A stretch of DNA of 64,000 nt from Crambe crambe (GCA_963924555.1 OZ004591.1:62001-126000), one strand, 5' to 3'; positions 12,291 to 25,994 are shown, counted from the stretch's first letter. The notes: a model not told the origin generated them from the sequence alone. Program-made: numbers and translations.

Positions 12291-12803
12291 GTATGTATGT
12301 ATGTATGTATGTATGTATGTATGTATGTATGTATGTATGTATGATGTATGTACACTAGCTGATCAGCCTATCTGAGCTACTCTTGCTCTATTAGTGTTTG
12401 AATGTCTCTGCCTTCAGTTCTGGTTATAATTATGCATACTAGCTATATATACAGTCATAGCAAGTACATGATGGATGCTTTCAACTGATGATAGCCCCTA
12501 GAGCCCCTAGGGAGTACAGGCCGAGTGATTTATCCAATTATGCTAGCTTCCAGCTACCTGTTAATTACTCACTCGTTAGCTACTAATGTATTAAGCTACT
12601 GCACTAAAATTTAATTTCGGATACTGCCATATATATCCAAACTTAATCCACCAAAAGTGTGGAAGATTAAGTTAATCTGTATACTTATCCCACTGTCCAG
12701 TCAGCTGGAATATAAATGCTGATCATCACATGTGTGGAGCATGCTTGCTGCATGCCTCTAAAGTATCTGAGCTGAAGTCACTAGTTACTTATCATTAACT
12801 TAC

Positions 12804-12870
12804 AATTTGTTGGCTGAATTCCCAACATCAGAATCAGCAGAGCCCATAGAGAAAATATACACCTTGACCT
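12804..12870 (-). other. Possible signal-peptide exon of gene C
   Basis: On the minus strand a frame reading LWALLILMLGIQPTN ends at a good donor (AATT|GTAAGT) in phase 1, which is the phase needed by the gene C Ig exon at 10592. However, no in-frame ATG lies upstream before a stop, so a further 5' exon would be needed. The intervening 2.2-kb intron would contain the SINE array. Confidence 0.35.
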
Positions 12871-13251
12871 GTGTTGAACAAATAAATACTTTAGTTTCCC
12901 ACATCATAAAAGGAATGCAGTTACTACAGAGAGAACTATTTATTTTTGTATTCAAACACAATCATCTCATTAAGTGTGGCTACAGCTAGCTATATCAACT
13001 TACATGATAAATTATTGGTTGCACTGTAGAAAATAAGGCTAGCTTCCAATACGTATATCTACCACACACCAATGTAGAACAGCTTCCAAACAAATGCTGG
13101 AGATGTAGCAGCTAAGATGCTCCTCTCCAGAGAAATTCTACTTTATCGCAAATCTGGAATAATCATCTGTTTTAATATTAGTTGTAGCTATCTAGTTGTA
13201 GTGCATGAACGGAAGCATGTATCCTTTACTAAAAAGGAACATAAATGATAT

Positions 13252-13389
13252 AGGAACCGTTTGTCTTGTACATCCAACTGCAGCATTTATCAAGTTGATT
13301 TTCTGACATTGCATTGCATAAAGGAACCGTTTGTCTTGTACATCCAACTGCAGCATTTATCAAGTTGATTTTCTGACATTGCATTGCAT
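13252..13389. repeat. Tandem duplication, 70-bp unit
   Basis: Two almost identical copies, 13252-13321 and 13322-13389, each starting AGGAACCGTTTGTCTTG. They lie 208-345 bp upstream of the gene D start codon. The rest of 12871-13596 shows no coding signal. Confidence 0.9.
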
Positions 13390-13596
13390 TGTGATTATAC
13401 CTGTAGATGCCTTAGGCTGTTTACCAGATCAATGAGTGGAAACCACAGGGTTCCATTATTATTATGACTGTCACTTCCTTTACTTCCTCATCACACGTAC
13501 TATAAGTATAATAACAGGAAATTCTCGGTATTATATAAGATCCTGGACTTGTGAAATTTTCTAAGCTAGAATCAAAAAATCAAATGTAAAATCAGG

Positions 13597-14997
13597 ATGG
13601 AACGCCTTTATAGCAAGAAAGTTCTACGCTTGAGCTGCAAAGGATGGATCCTTCTGATTCATATCTCACTGCTGCTGAGTGTAGCTGCCAACGGTGAGAG
13701 GATGAAATGCTAGCTAAGCGCTTGCTGCTCAATTCCTGTAGTGTAGATACAAGGTAGATACAAGAGTGCATGTATTTTGATCAGGGAAAAAGTTTGTTGA
13801 AGTACAAAGGTGTATGACAGTGTACAGCTCTCATGATTACACTTCCTCTCATCTAGGCATGAACATCAGCCTTTCACCAAGTGATGTCAAGATCAATGAA
13901 AGTCAAATAGCCATCTTTCGCTGCAACTACAGCTGTATGGCCCAGTTCACCCACACCATGGTGTGGCTGGTAGGAGATCAACCTATTCGTCAACGTTTCT
14001 TCTTCATGAACACTGCAGACAGTTTTAGTGCAAGATCAGGGCTGCATGTGGAAGTAAGGGATCTCACATCATGTCCGGGCAGTTACGTTCTCCAGGAGTT
14101 GCGAATTAATGCTAGCTCTGCACAGCTCTTCAATAGGACAGCAGTCCAGTGCTTTGCCTCTAGAATAAGCCAAGATCATTTAGATTTCTACAGTCCTTAT
14201 GGAATAATGCTTGTAAATGAAAAAGGTGAGGAATTTTATAATGTAGGTGTGTCTGCACTGCATACAGCAAACCTATCATGCAAAAAAATAATATTAATGA
14301 TACTGTTGGAGCAAACATTATTCATGTTCATTTCTTCTTTGATGTAGTTGTGTCATAGGCCAATGAATATAGGGAAATGCAGCTGTTACATAACATATCA
14401 CTGGGATACACACTATCCAGTGTTTGACTACCTTACTTTAGTAATGTTATTGTTACTAATCCTTTCCCACAGTGAATCCTGAGCCCATCCCTCCCACAAC
14501 TTCCTCCCCTCCTACATCATCATCATCATCATCATCATCATCCCTTCCCACTCCCTGCCCTACTGCACCCAGCCCTTCACCAGTAATCGAAACAGGTAGG
14601 ATTATTGCACAACAATGCGCCCTATCCTAGGGGGTTATTAATTAATGCACCATATCCTAAAACATAAGGGAAGCTATTTTGTGCAGCTAGATTAGTAATT
14701 GCACTCAATTTCCTGTTGAAAATGACTTGCGTTTTGTGTTTCTTTATAGTGACAGTGACAGAGACAGTATTATTGAAACCTACCAACATCCCTGGTGAGT
14801 CACTAATAAAGAAATCTCCATACCATTGCAATTAGAACCATATAGAAGCCAACCACTTCACTTGTTTATTTGGGTTAATATTTCATTTTTGTGTAGGTGT
14901 GATGTTGCCACAAACCAACTCTTCAGCCAGCACTCTCATCAATGTTTTCTCATTAACCCTAGGACTGACACTATCACTACTCTTTCACCTTACATGA
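13597..14997 (+). CDS. Gene D: short Ig-domain protein, probably GPI-anchored
   Basis: Exons: 13597-13693 (signal peptide, core WILLIHISLLLSVAAN), 13857-14225 (Ig-like, FRCNYSCMAQF, W in MVWLVGD, VQCFAS), 14473-14595 (Ser/Pro-rich stalk with a TCA codon run), 14750-14794 (VTVTETVLLKPTNIP), 14897-14997 (C-terminal end, TGA). All introns are phase 1 and the sum is 244 residues. The protein ends NSSASTLINVF then a hydrophobic run to LLFHLT with no cytoplasmic residues, the classic form of a GPI-attachment signal (small omega residues, spacer, hydrophobic tail). It is a paralog of gene B. Likely an outer-leaflet surface protein; ligand unknown. Confidence 0.8.
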
Positions 14998-17900
14998 CAC
15001 TAATCTTACTACTTTGTTTGTGTTCTATGTCCTTAGCATCAAAACCCATATATTTTTGCAACATGTTATTCACAAATCCATAATAATAATAATGCTCGAA
15101 TCATCTCTATGCTGCGTATGATAATCATCTCTATGCTGCGTATTATAGTCACACACACAATGCACACATGACATTGTATAAGTTTGTGTGTCTATATTAT
15201 AGAAATACTTTCTCAGAATCTCAAACTGCCTTAGACTGAGACTTCAAGTGAAGTGTGAGAGTATTAAAGTCATACTTCCAGTATTATTGAATTCGTTCAT
15301 AATTATTATTGACCGTCTTTCAATTCCCATGAATTCTCTATGTATGCAGAATTCAAAGGTACATTTGGTGCCTTGGGATTTATGCTATCAAGGAAAGAAT
15401 TCAAAGTATCTATATATCAGTGCTTTGGGAATTATGCCCATGCATGACGTTACAAAAGAAAGTGTCGTTTTGTGGTGGAAGCTTCCTTTGTTTGTTTAGC
15501 CAATGAAATCTCCTCCATATTCTAAGGAATAAGTTTGCATTCATACAAGATTTTCCTACGTATTGATTCTGGGTAGCTCATTAACTCTTCCAAATACAAA
15601 TCATTCCTAGTAGTGACTAGTTATGTCTTGTGTATAGATAAAAGACCAGCTGAGTTTATGTGTGCACACAATCACAATATCAAATGGTTCTCTGTCAGAC
15701 TGACAGCATGAGAGCTATTCTTTTCAGCATCTTCCCCCATAGTGACAGGTTCCTTAGTACCTTGTGCATGAGTAAGTGGTGATGTGAGCTAGGCTTCTAT
15801 AGCAGTGAGTGGTGATGTGAGCTAGGCTTCATGTAGCAGTGAGTGGTGATGTGAGCTAGACTTCATATAGCAGTGAGTGGTGATGTTCATGTACACATCT
15901 ATAGGAGTGAGTGGTGATGTAAGGTTTCATGTACACTCCTAGCATCCTCACAAATGAAAGCACCCAGCTTCTTTAAAGTAATATCTGCCCTCTCTACCCT
16001 CCTTTCGTGGCAGGAAGACGAGTCATTTCATAAAGACAGCTTGGGATATAGCTAGCTAGCATCCTCAAAGATGAATCTACTCAATTTTGTACAGCTCCTG
16101 GTATGTAGGTATGGTAACCCATATACTTGCTAACTGCCTCTAATTGAAGTCTAAAAACACAAGCTTGACTTCAAAAAATGCTTTTGATAATGTATGAGTA
16201 GCCAGCAGATTCAGCATAGTTAGGGCTAAAAGTGTGGAGGTCAGTTGGGGAGGTAAAGCCTTACTTTTGTCTTGCCACTTTCATAATCTACATATTTCGT
16301 TCCATTCACATGACGCCTTGAGATATGCATCTGAGCAATTATCACACACCTCAGCAATCCATGCAGCAACAGAACCTCCCCTGCATTAATTCCTGGTATC
16401 ATATGAGGGAGTAACCTCAGCTAGCTGGAATTCTATTACAATAGCTGATCAAATTCATGTCCAGGAAGAAATGATCAGCTAGCAAATTGGATAATAATAT
16501 GGTGTGTGAGATGTGCTTTCATCTAATTGATTCACACAATACTTCCTCTAATCTAGGTGGTTAGGTAGCTAATTATGGTGGCCACTGATGGTCGCTGTCT
16601 CTATAGCACCAATAAGACTTCCATTGCCCAGTAATAGGATTAGTAGGGGCTATGGGCAGAGGTAATAATTTGGCAAGATCTACCTGTTATGGTTGTAGGA
16701 TATCTACATGGTCATCTCCCTATCTATTCCCCCTCATCTCCCTCTTACAAAAACACTAGTAAGACTTAGTTTATTTATTTTGGCAGTGTCTGTTTGTTTG
16801 TGTATCTGCTATGCAGGGACATTTATTTGATAGTAACTGTTTGTCTATCTGCCATGCAGGAACATGAGGAAGTGATGGTGAGTAGTACTTTCTATTTGAT
16901 AGGAGAACATACAGATTATATAGTGGAGTGATGTCTGGGGGACTCGCACCAAGAGGATGTGATATGGTTTCCTTCTGCCTGACATCCTAATAGGGCCATA
17001 ATATAAATCACATGTACGACTTCAATCACTTGCGTAGAGAGAATTACACAATTTCAATTTTGGGGAAGTTTGGTGGTTCATACCATACATGGTTGGAGGT
17101 TGTAATGGCTAGTTACGTAGAAACAACCGCCTTAAATATTAAAAAATAAACAAGGCACACAGTGCCTTCATCATAGCTCTTGCACCTTCCTTGGCTTGCT
17201 ATAAACTTCCGTGGAGGAGTTGTTTGATCCGAGTGTGTTAATTGAAACAATTATGGAAAGTGTTGGTGTGACAGTTCCTCGGAACTCATCAAAGATGCAG
17301 CTGGCCTACATGCACACAGGATTTAGTGGACATAATTATTACATGTTCCACTTGCAGTGCTGTTATAGCCACTCTAAAGGCTACTTCAATGCACTGCCAT
17401 CTTTGATTCAGCTGCATGCCCATGTTTCATTTAAAGGTGCATGCAAAAAGGTGGTTGCACTCATTATACAGTTGGTGCAGTGGATCAGTGGATGGTTGGT
17501 GCAGTGGATCAGTGGATGGTTGGTGCAGTGGATCAGTGGATGGTTGGTGCAGTGGATCAGTGGATGGTTGGTGCAGTGGATCAGTGGATGGTTGGTGCAG
17601 TGGATCAAGGTGGTGATTTGGTTTGATGACCTTAATATAATTATAACTTTTAGACACCATGCAGAGATCAAAGCTCATGAGGCAAAGGTCTAAGTAGAGC
17701 AGCAAACATCCATGCTTGGTTGATCCAGCATGAAACATTACTTTCTAGCAAGGGAGGAGGTCGCATTCCTCTAATTCCTCTGCTTGCTTGAATCCGCCAC
17801 AGTGGCGCCTTAAGAATACATACAACAGTCACTTTACCTATAATGTTGTGTAGATGTCATAATTAACTATAGCTGTTCAATTATAAAAACTCGATACTAT

Positions 17901-18006
17901 AAAGTTAAACATCAGTCATGTAGCTGGTTTGCTGGACAGGTCCCAACACACTATCACACGAGTATCTATAATTTATCTGCATAATCATAAATATCACATT
18001 TATTGG
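14998..18006. other. Spacer between genes D and E without supported genes
   Basis: No exon is supported. Local repeats: a 24-bp direct repeat near 15099-15147, four copies of a unit of about 30-45 bp containing GTGAGTGGTGATGTGAGC at about 15775-15915, a pair of similar segments near 16793-16862, and the minisatellite at 17471. The longest frame, 17211-17693, consists half of minisatellite translation and has no recognisable domain. Confidence 0.5.
17471..17607. repeat. 24-bp minisatellite, nearly six units
   Basis: Unit GTTGGTGCAGTGGATCAGTG plus GATG, five exact copies and a partial sixth. Because 24 is a multiple of three, all frames stay open and give repetitive peptides (WISGWLVQ and others), which should not be read as genes. 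Confidence 0.95.
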
Positions 18007-21000
18007 TTAGAATATATAATAGCTGGTGTGACCCACCACTGGAGTGCTGCCTGACATGACAGGGTGAGTTGACATGGTTGCAGGGTTAGGAGGGAAGAGC
18101 AAGTGTGTGTTCAATTGAACTGTTTGTTGGTCGACTGAGTTTTGATGTTTGAGAGGGTAACCAGTCCCCATGGTAGTCAGTTGCAGGTGGTTAACACTGC
18201 TGCTCACCAATCGAGTGGCCGAATGCTGTTGGTCAAGTACTGGAAGTTTATGTTGCTGGTACTCAGTGGAGAGAGGAGAAATCTTGCCAGTGCTGGAGTG
18301 AAAATGAGTCTGAATGGAAAAGCTGTTGTCAGTCACATCTGTCACCAAGTCTCTCTTCTCGTCACTGGAATACAGGTTACCACTCCCATTCTGATTCCCA
18401 GTCCCATTCCCGTGCTGACTCTCACAAGTCATACTCCTGTTCCGCTGCACAGAACTGCTGTGGTAGTCACTGGCTTCACTACTCAGTCTGTCATAGGCTG
18501 GGGATGCAGCATTGCTCCGCACTCCATGACACTGTGTCACTTGGATGGGAGTGGCCGGGACGAGTGCATCCTGGAAATAGTTTCCATTTAGACCAGGGCT
18601 CTGTAGGGAGCGTTTCGATCCACGTCTCCCATTTGGAGGGTTCTGTAAACTAAAGTGCAATTGTGTGTGTTGTTAAGGAATTCCTTACATAGTTAACACA
18701 AGGTAGCTAGATGTACGTATATGGCATTATATAGTAGCTTACGTGAATGGTTCTGTGGTAGGTGTCTTGATCATACTGCCATTAATGGCTGCATGGAGTA
18801 AAATGGAGTAAAATGACAAATAAATACATGCTCTCGGATGATTTACCTATGGTCCTCTTGGTCTTCTGGATGTGTCTATTTCTGCATGTCACCATCACCA
18901 CCACTGCTACTATTGCTAGGAGGACTAACAAGACCCCTCCCACTACTCCACTTACAATGTAGTATAATATTCGACCTATAAAAACAAAAGTTAGATACTT
19001 TGAAGAGACCCATGAGATATGTCCAACTTACCATCCTCTATATTGTTCACAAAGCATTGTAGGTGGGGTTGGGTCAGAGGGGGGAGGGAAGGGGGAAGAG
19101 AAAATGATGAATTATTTTCATTCATTCCACAGTGACATACTACATAATATGGCAGCCATGCATGCTCAGCTGGTTTATTGTAACTATGCCCAGAGCTGTG
19201 TAGCTGCATATGACTGGTAACAGTGTGCACTCACTCAGACTCATCGGGTCAGTGTTGTCACTAAACTCTCCAACACCCACAGACGAGACAGCTGCCACTT
19301 GGAATGTGTACTGCTGGAGCATCTTCAACCTACGTACCACCAACACGACTTTCAGTTCTTCATCTCCCACTTCCTCAATGGACTCCACATAGCGAGGATC
19401 ATCCACACTTATCACCACCTGATTCTGAGGGCCGTTGCCAATGGAAACTACTTCTGTGATGTTGAGTATGAAGTGTGTGATGGGACGAGATCCTCTTACG
19501 ACCAAAAAAGTGAGTTCAAATAGGTGAGTAGTGACCAGAGTGAACTTGGGAGTGGATGGTTGACTTGGAGGGGCTGCAATAAGAGAAGACCATGATACAA
19601 TTAGCACAAGTGCACTATATGACTGACCTCAAGTGCACTATATGACTGACCTCAAGTGCACTATGACCTAATTATTAATTTAGTAGCTATGTAAATATTT
19701 TACTTATAGTTAATATTCTAACTGTCACTTCTGTGTTGCCTATTTCCTATGCATTCTTCACACAACTACTCTAGGCTGGCTAATGGTATAACTGTACCCA
19801 TGGTGGTATAACTGTACCAATGGTGGTACCCATGGTGGTATTGCTACTGTATACTGGCTGTACCCATGGTGGTATTGGTGCTTAATTCCATGTGGTGTTC
19901 CTTTTCCCCATTGCCGATTCTGACGGCTATGGTGTAATGTGTGTTAGGCTCCAAATCTTCAACGAGTTGAGTGTGGGTGCTAATGTTGGGCGTCAACTCG
20001 TCCACCAACACCCTGTCAATGTTTCCAGTGTACACCTGTATCAAAATCATAATGACAAAGGGTATATTAATTATAGCTCTTGCATGACAACCATTTATCT
20101 AATACTCAAGATTAAGGGTATATTGATTACTCGAATATTGAAGAATTTGAGATCAGGGCCTCCATCAAAGAGAAGGTGCCACTTGAACTGCAAAGTGCGG
20201 CCATTAGAGAGAGGACTGACATGAAACATCAGAGATGGTGCTACAAGCAAATGCAACTTTACTCACTGCTGCGTTCATGAACTAAAGTGGGTGTGGTTTT
20301 ACCAGATATAGGGAGTTGTATAGATGTGTGGTTGGGCAGGCTGCAGCCAGCACTGTTGCAAGCAAACACTTCAAATTCATACATCTCACCAGGAAATAGT
20401 TGAGTCAAAACAACGCTCACATTGTTGCGAGGAAATTCAAACTATATTGCAGTGATACATTACATCATAATTAATTAGAACTAGGATTGTGCATGTGTTT
20501 GGTTAGGGGATTGATCAATTAATGCTTTAATAGTTTGCAACAGGAGCATGAGATTTCCTATCCCAGTGTCTTATGTTGCAAGGTTACCTCCTGTACTGTG
20601 CGACCATCCTGCCTGACCCAGTGTCTTATGTTATGCAAGGTTACCTCCTGCACTGTGTGACCATCCAGCCTGACAGACACCCGATAGTTTTCCACTAGTT
20701 GATTTGGCTTCTCTAAAGGAGGTTCCCAGGATAGACTCACTGAACGATTATCTGCCTGCACCCCAGCCTGGACTGCAGTGGGCCATTGTGGTGGACCTGA
20801 AGCAGGCGAGTAAACAGAGATCACTTTTGTGGGCCACGCATAGTGAGAACCCAAAGTGACCTACTATCAATGCTACATCAGACTAATTAGTCCACCACAA
20901 GTCTTCATAAAGGGATGTTCACCTCTATCAATCTAACACACAGCTAGCTGGGTTATTTAAGGGTAGGAGACATGGACATCATGGTCACTCATCCTCTACC

Positions 21001-24000
21001 TATACTCACTGTCTGTCTCACTCCATCACTCAATCACTGACTGTCTACTACACCACAACACAGCTATCCTATATGACATCAACTCACTGATAATGAGAAG
21101 ATCATAAGTAGCACGAGCTTCTCCAAGTAAGTTGACTATTGAGCAAGTGTATGAGCCACTATCATTATTCATCACATAAGAGATCAGTAAACTTCCATTC
21201 CTGAAAACCATGTACTTATTCTTTAGAGCAAAGAGCAAATCCTGACTGTCCTTGGTCCACGTAACAGAGGCTGACGGACGTGCCAGGAATGGACAGTCCA
21301 ACATAGCAATTGCTTGACTGATGGAGGCAGTGATAACAGTAGGAGCTCCAGTTGGAATGGTCAGTTGAGGTGGCCCTGCATGCATACAGCCATGAAATAT
21401 CAGGAAAGGCATATAAGAAGTCTGGGCTTGCAAAATGCAATCCCCTCCCCCTCCCCCTCCTGCTCTCACAAAATGCAACAAACAAAATATGATACCACCA
21501 ATAGAAATCCCTCCAATAATTGTAGTTCAACCTTACAACCCTCTGAAGTGGTTGTCTCTGGTTACATCATACATATGTAGCAACTCGGAATCCTTCTTCA
21601 TATTATACCTCTGCATGTGCATCATTTGAAACAAAAGAGCTCTTGCTCAATACGATAGTGTACATTTCAATACTGGTCAGAAATACCACTTAGCAACACT
21701 GGACTTAGCAACACTGGACTTAGCAACACTGGTCAGAAATACCACTTAGCAACTATGCTAATTACATGGTATCATGGCATTAGAATAATATTATGCCATC
21801 CAGTCCATGGCTTCACATGTCAGAGTTTATGCAAGAATCATGGGAAAATACATAACATCCGCTAATAAGACTACAATAGGATAGTCGTCGTGACAGCATT
21901 CACTTGACATGCTTCACACCAATTCACCTCCTAGACATCAACAACTAACTGACACTTCTACCTACTCACTACTCAATCTATAGACCTCTCCTTCACATGC
22001 CAAGTGTCTAGCAGAGTCTAACAGCAGAAATTCTACCACTCCATTAATACATAATGTATCAAGCCTTATTAAACCTGTCAATTCCATTGCTTTGTAACAA
22101 TGTTATTCATTTTCCTGAATGCCTGAGGGCTTGCTTTTGTACAGCAGATGATCATTAATATGATGTCTGAAGAACTCACATCCCATCATGTTCAGAGATT
22201 TCCACAGCTACATTAGCCTTAGGCTTCTGCAGTCAAGTGGTTCCATGGCTATGAAATCAAGTAATTAAGCTCACCATCATTCAAATTCTGTGGCAAGAGC
22301 ACACACACTTATAATTAATTTTTGATGATTTGCTAATATCCCTATTACCCAATTATATTCCAATGTACATTGCAATAATTATCTGGTTAGTGGGTAGCAC
22401 ATCTGTCAACTCTCTGCAATGCCAATCTCTCACAGCTGGACTGCTGCAATCTAATAAGCAAGTCAAATGCTACTCATGCTGGCCAAGATAAGATGTGGAC
22501 AGAGCTGGATCGTCCAATTCTCCTTATCATTTGCAAGCAGGAAGATCAGTGGATTCATACATCATACGTACATGAACAAAACATTCTAAAGAATCGAACA
22601 TACTGCAAGCCTTTAAGTGAATGTTTATGGGATGGAGCCGTAGTCCACTGCTTGTCCCTTTGAATGTATTTGAGGAGCAGAAGAGTCGAAGGAAGGGGGA
22701 GGAAGGAGCCAAGGGGAGGAGGAAGGAGGGAAAGGGAAGGAGCCGAGGGAAGAGGGAAAGAAGGAGGGAGGTTGAGGTTAGGGTTACTGCAGAGACTTAG
22801 CTAACTGTCTTTGAAGTTGGCACATTTTTGTCATAGCTATCAAATTTCTTTCCCATAAGAATTCCCAGTCCAACTAAAAGAAAAATTCGAATAATGTATG
22901 ACCTTCACCGACGCAATGACACTTGAGAAAGGTTACATAGAGTCAACAGTAGAGACCATGCATGACTTCAACAGACTGGAGGTGTGTATGCACACAAAGT
23001 CCAAGGGAAGTCCAGAGGTTTCACAATATTTGACGACATTCAATTCAAGAAATAGTCATTATCTCTCCAGACATTGATTGAATCATGCATTCTTTGGACT
23101 CCCAGGCTGACAAGGAATCACTATCTATCATTGTAGACTGATAATTATTAACAGACTGGTCACTGGAGTGGGATAGTTTCCCTCACTCTTTATCAAATCT
23201 GGTTTCCTTTATTGTGTGTGGAAGTCTGATAGCTGTGGTCTGTGGAGGGAATGAAATGTGTGTACTGTGCCACCTATTGTTGTGGGTGTTAACTTATGCC
23301 TGCACTCAATTCACTTGGCTATGGATATTACTGGGATTATGAAAAATAACCTGAACTATAACTGACTACAAGGTCTCCAACATTTCAATAAGCTAATCGA
23401 TCATACATACCTCAAACATCATTTGATACATTTTTTACGACTAAAAGTGTTCACTCTTTGTAACTCATACACAGATAAGGAAAAGGTGGGCATTTCGAGA
23501 ATATCGAATATTAAATTCCAATAATTGTGCAATGTACTGTTATGATTAACTGGGCTCAGAAAACATCCTGGTTAGTGGGAAATGGTATCAAAGGAGCTAC
23601 AGGTTCATGAATCACCATGCAAAAGGCTCACCCAAACCTCATGCACTTGAGTTAATCCAATAGAGAGTACAAGCAGTAGTAATGATGACCACTGTCACTC
23701 ATGCACTTGCACCTGCTAAGGAAAATTAAATTTTGACTATCCTGATTGATCAGTTTAGACTGTTATTTTAATTGTGGTCATCAACTATAGTTTTCAGGGT
23801 ATCACCTGTTGGATTCATGACTTACCTGTGATGGTAACATAAGTGGTTTGAGTTGAGTTTCCTGCCACATTGGAAGCAGTGCATCTGTAAGTACCTTCAT
23901 CTGCATAAGTGAGATGACGCAGGACCAGGGATGCTGATAGAGCTGTACCACTGCCATCAAGAGTCACTCTGCTATCACTGGGTGCTATAGGAGTCATTTC

Positions 24001-25940
24001 AAAGAACCATGAGAACTGAACGTCAGTGGTTAGCGATTCCACTGGACCACAATTCAGGGTTAGGTTCTCTCCAACCAATGCACTGTGGTTGAGTGGAGTT
24101 TGAGTGAATACAGGTGGCACTGCAACAATCAAGTGAAAGCTAATTGTATCATTATTCAAATATCAAATCTGTGTTCTAGTTCAGTGGTTAAATCTGTGTT
24201 CTAGTTCAGTGGTTAAATCTGTGTTCTAGTTCAGTGGTTTGTTTATTTGTAATTAGCTATGGTTGCCCAAGACTCAGCTAACCACTAGGATCTATTGTTG
24301 AAAGAAAGCCAAGTATCCTTTTTCTCTATTGATGGGTCATGGCCTCAATGGTAGCTCAGGTTGCAGGCCTGCATGCACAAATCATCTCATCTTATCAAGA
24401 AGAAATACATCCAATAGAAAAATCCACAAGGACTAAGTTCTAGCTCTTTCCTTACATTATCTGTACACTACAGTCAGGCAGGAAACAGTGAAACTATATG
24501 CATGTGTGTCTCCAAACAGAGCAAATGCCCAGAGGTTTTCCGGTGTTCATTCCATCACATTTTGATGGCATTTCTTGCATGCATGTAATGTCAGGCAGGC
24601 AGTATCATGACTATCATCTAAGAGGAAACAATTAATTTTAGTGAGTAATTCATTCAAGTGAACAGCTCCTTATCAATGGTTTGTTTTATTTGTTTTGCTA
24701 AGTAGCTAGTGTTTTTACACTGTGTTTGAGGATGCACTGCATCACTATCTCATACAATCAGTAAATATTATTTTTGCTGAAAGTCAAATCACATTTACTA
24801 AGTACGTGCACTAATAATTATTTCAGATCTGAAAGGACTGCCCAATGCTGATGTTGATATTGCTGGCCAATGGGATGATTGTATTGCAATAAGCATTGCT
24901 TTGTGCCCAAAGGATGCTTGAGATAGTGATGTAGCTAAACAATGGTTAGAGACACTTCCCTCCACAGGACACTTGTGGAGTTTCAGGGTTGATATCAGAA
25001 TGCAACCAGTCAAGTACATCTAATCACTCTGTGCACTATCAATATGATAATTGAATTATTCTTACCAACCACTTCCAGTCTGATGGTGGCATCATCTATT
25101 CCAGCAGTGTAAGAAGAAACAAGGCATTGATATTCACCAGCATCTGTTTCTGAGACTGACTCCAGGTGAAAAATTGTGCTGTCTGGAGCATGCCGACGGA
25201 CTGTCACCCGGTTACCTGGAATCCGCTCGTCTGCAGGCGTCACCCACTCAGTTACGAGTTCTGCATCAGGAGGGGCATTAACCAGACACTCAAGTTCAGC
25301 TGGTGCTCCTACCACAACTTGTACAGTCGGTCTATCCCTTGGATGAAACACAGCGATAAATTCTATGAATTCAAAAATTACATAAGTTATATAAAAATTC
25401 AATAAATATGTGAGAAAGACTCACTTGGAGCCAAATCTATTCTGTTAGATGTAAGCGTTTCTCTGTTGATGGTGACCCGACAGTAGTACTGTCCAGGATG
25501 ATCCACATAGGAAAATGGTAGGAAATTTAATGACTCATTTCTGGAACCGGTAAGTGTAGTGCCTGATGGAATCGCTCCATTTGAGTAGTACCATTGGAAA
25601 ATAGAAATACTACCCGCAGGTAAATTGGACACCTGACAATCCAATCTCACATTGAATCGTGGAGGGACAATGAAGGAGGAGCCAGAAGCATTAGCGATAC
25701 TTACAGATGCAGCTATATTCAGGAATGACATGTATATAAGTGCAATTAAACATCTCATGCACATATGCATCAGAATATATCATGATTCTTCAGAGCATTC
25801 CAATAGCACAAGTATGAGCTCTGCACCCAAAACAATTATTAACTCCTGTATCTAATAAGCTTACATGGCTGCTCCTGTGCAGAAATGCAGTGTGAGAAAT
25901 ACAGTAAGAGACACGCCAATAACCCAGACACATTCCCCAT
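18007..25940 (-). CDS. Gene E: four-Ig, three-FN3 transmembrane receptor
   Basis: Fourteen exons: 25940-25865 (signal peptide, LLACLLLYF), Ig 25712-25425, Ig 25362-25066, Ig 24119-23826, Ig 21375-21088, FN3 split 20796-20645 and 20441-20267, FN3 split 20240-20131 and 20035-19864, FN3 19573-19235, a 6-base micro-exon about 19049-19044, membrane exon 18975-18847 (IVSGVVGGVLLVLLAIVAVVVMV), 18788-18743 and tail 18649-18007. The sum is 3015 bases, 1004 residues, with consistent phases. Ig domains show paired Cys and DAGEYQC/DEGTYRC motifs. The 229-residue tail is Ser/Asn/Gln-rich with scattered tyrosines (PAYDRL, SDYHSS) and ends SYYIF. No kinase or phosphatase domain. Probably a surface recognition or adhesion receptor; ligand unknown. 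Confidence 0.82.
22671..22790. repeat. Polypurine GGAA-rich tract in a gene E intron
   Basis: About 110 bases of nearly pure G and A on the plus strand (GGAAGGAGCC interruptions), in the 2.4-kb intron 21376-23825. No coding signal is seen elsewhere in that intron. Confidence 0.85.
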
Positions 25941-25994
25941 CGTCAATCAAGCTCGCAAATCATTCATTCATCTGTAGCTGAGCTGTAGGTCTAC

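Noticed and set aside
17211..17738. A 160-residue frame and overlapping frames
   Set aside because: Much of each is the 24-bp minisatellite, open in all frames because 24 is divisible by three; the unique part shows no domain or splice support.
18142..18591. A 149-residue plus-strand frame
   Set aside because: It is antisense to the gene E tail exon, which is supported by phase, membrane exon and stop.
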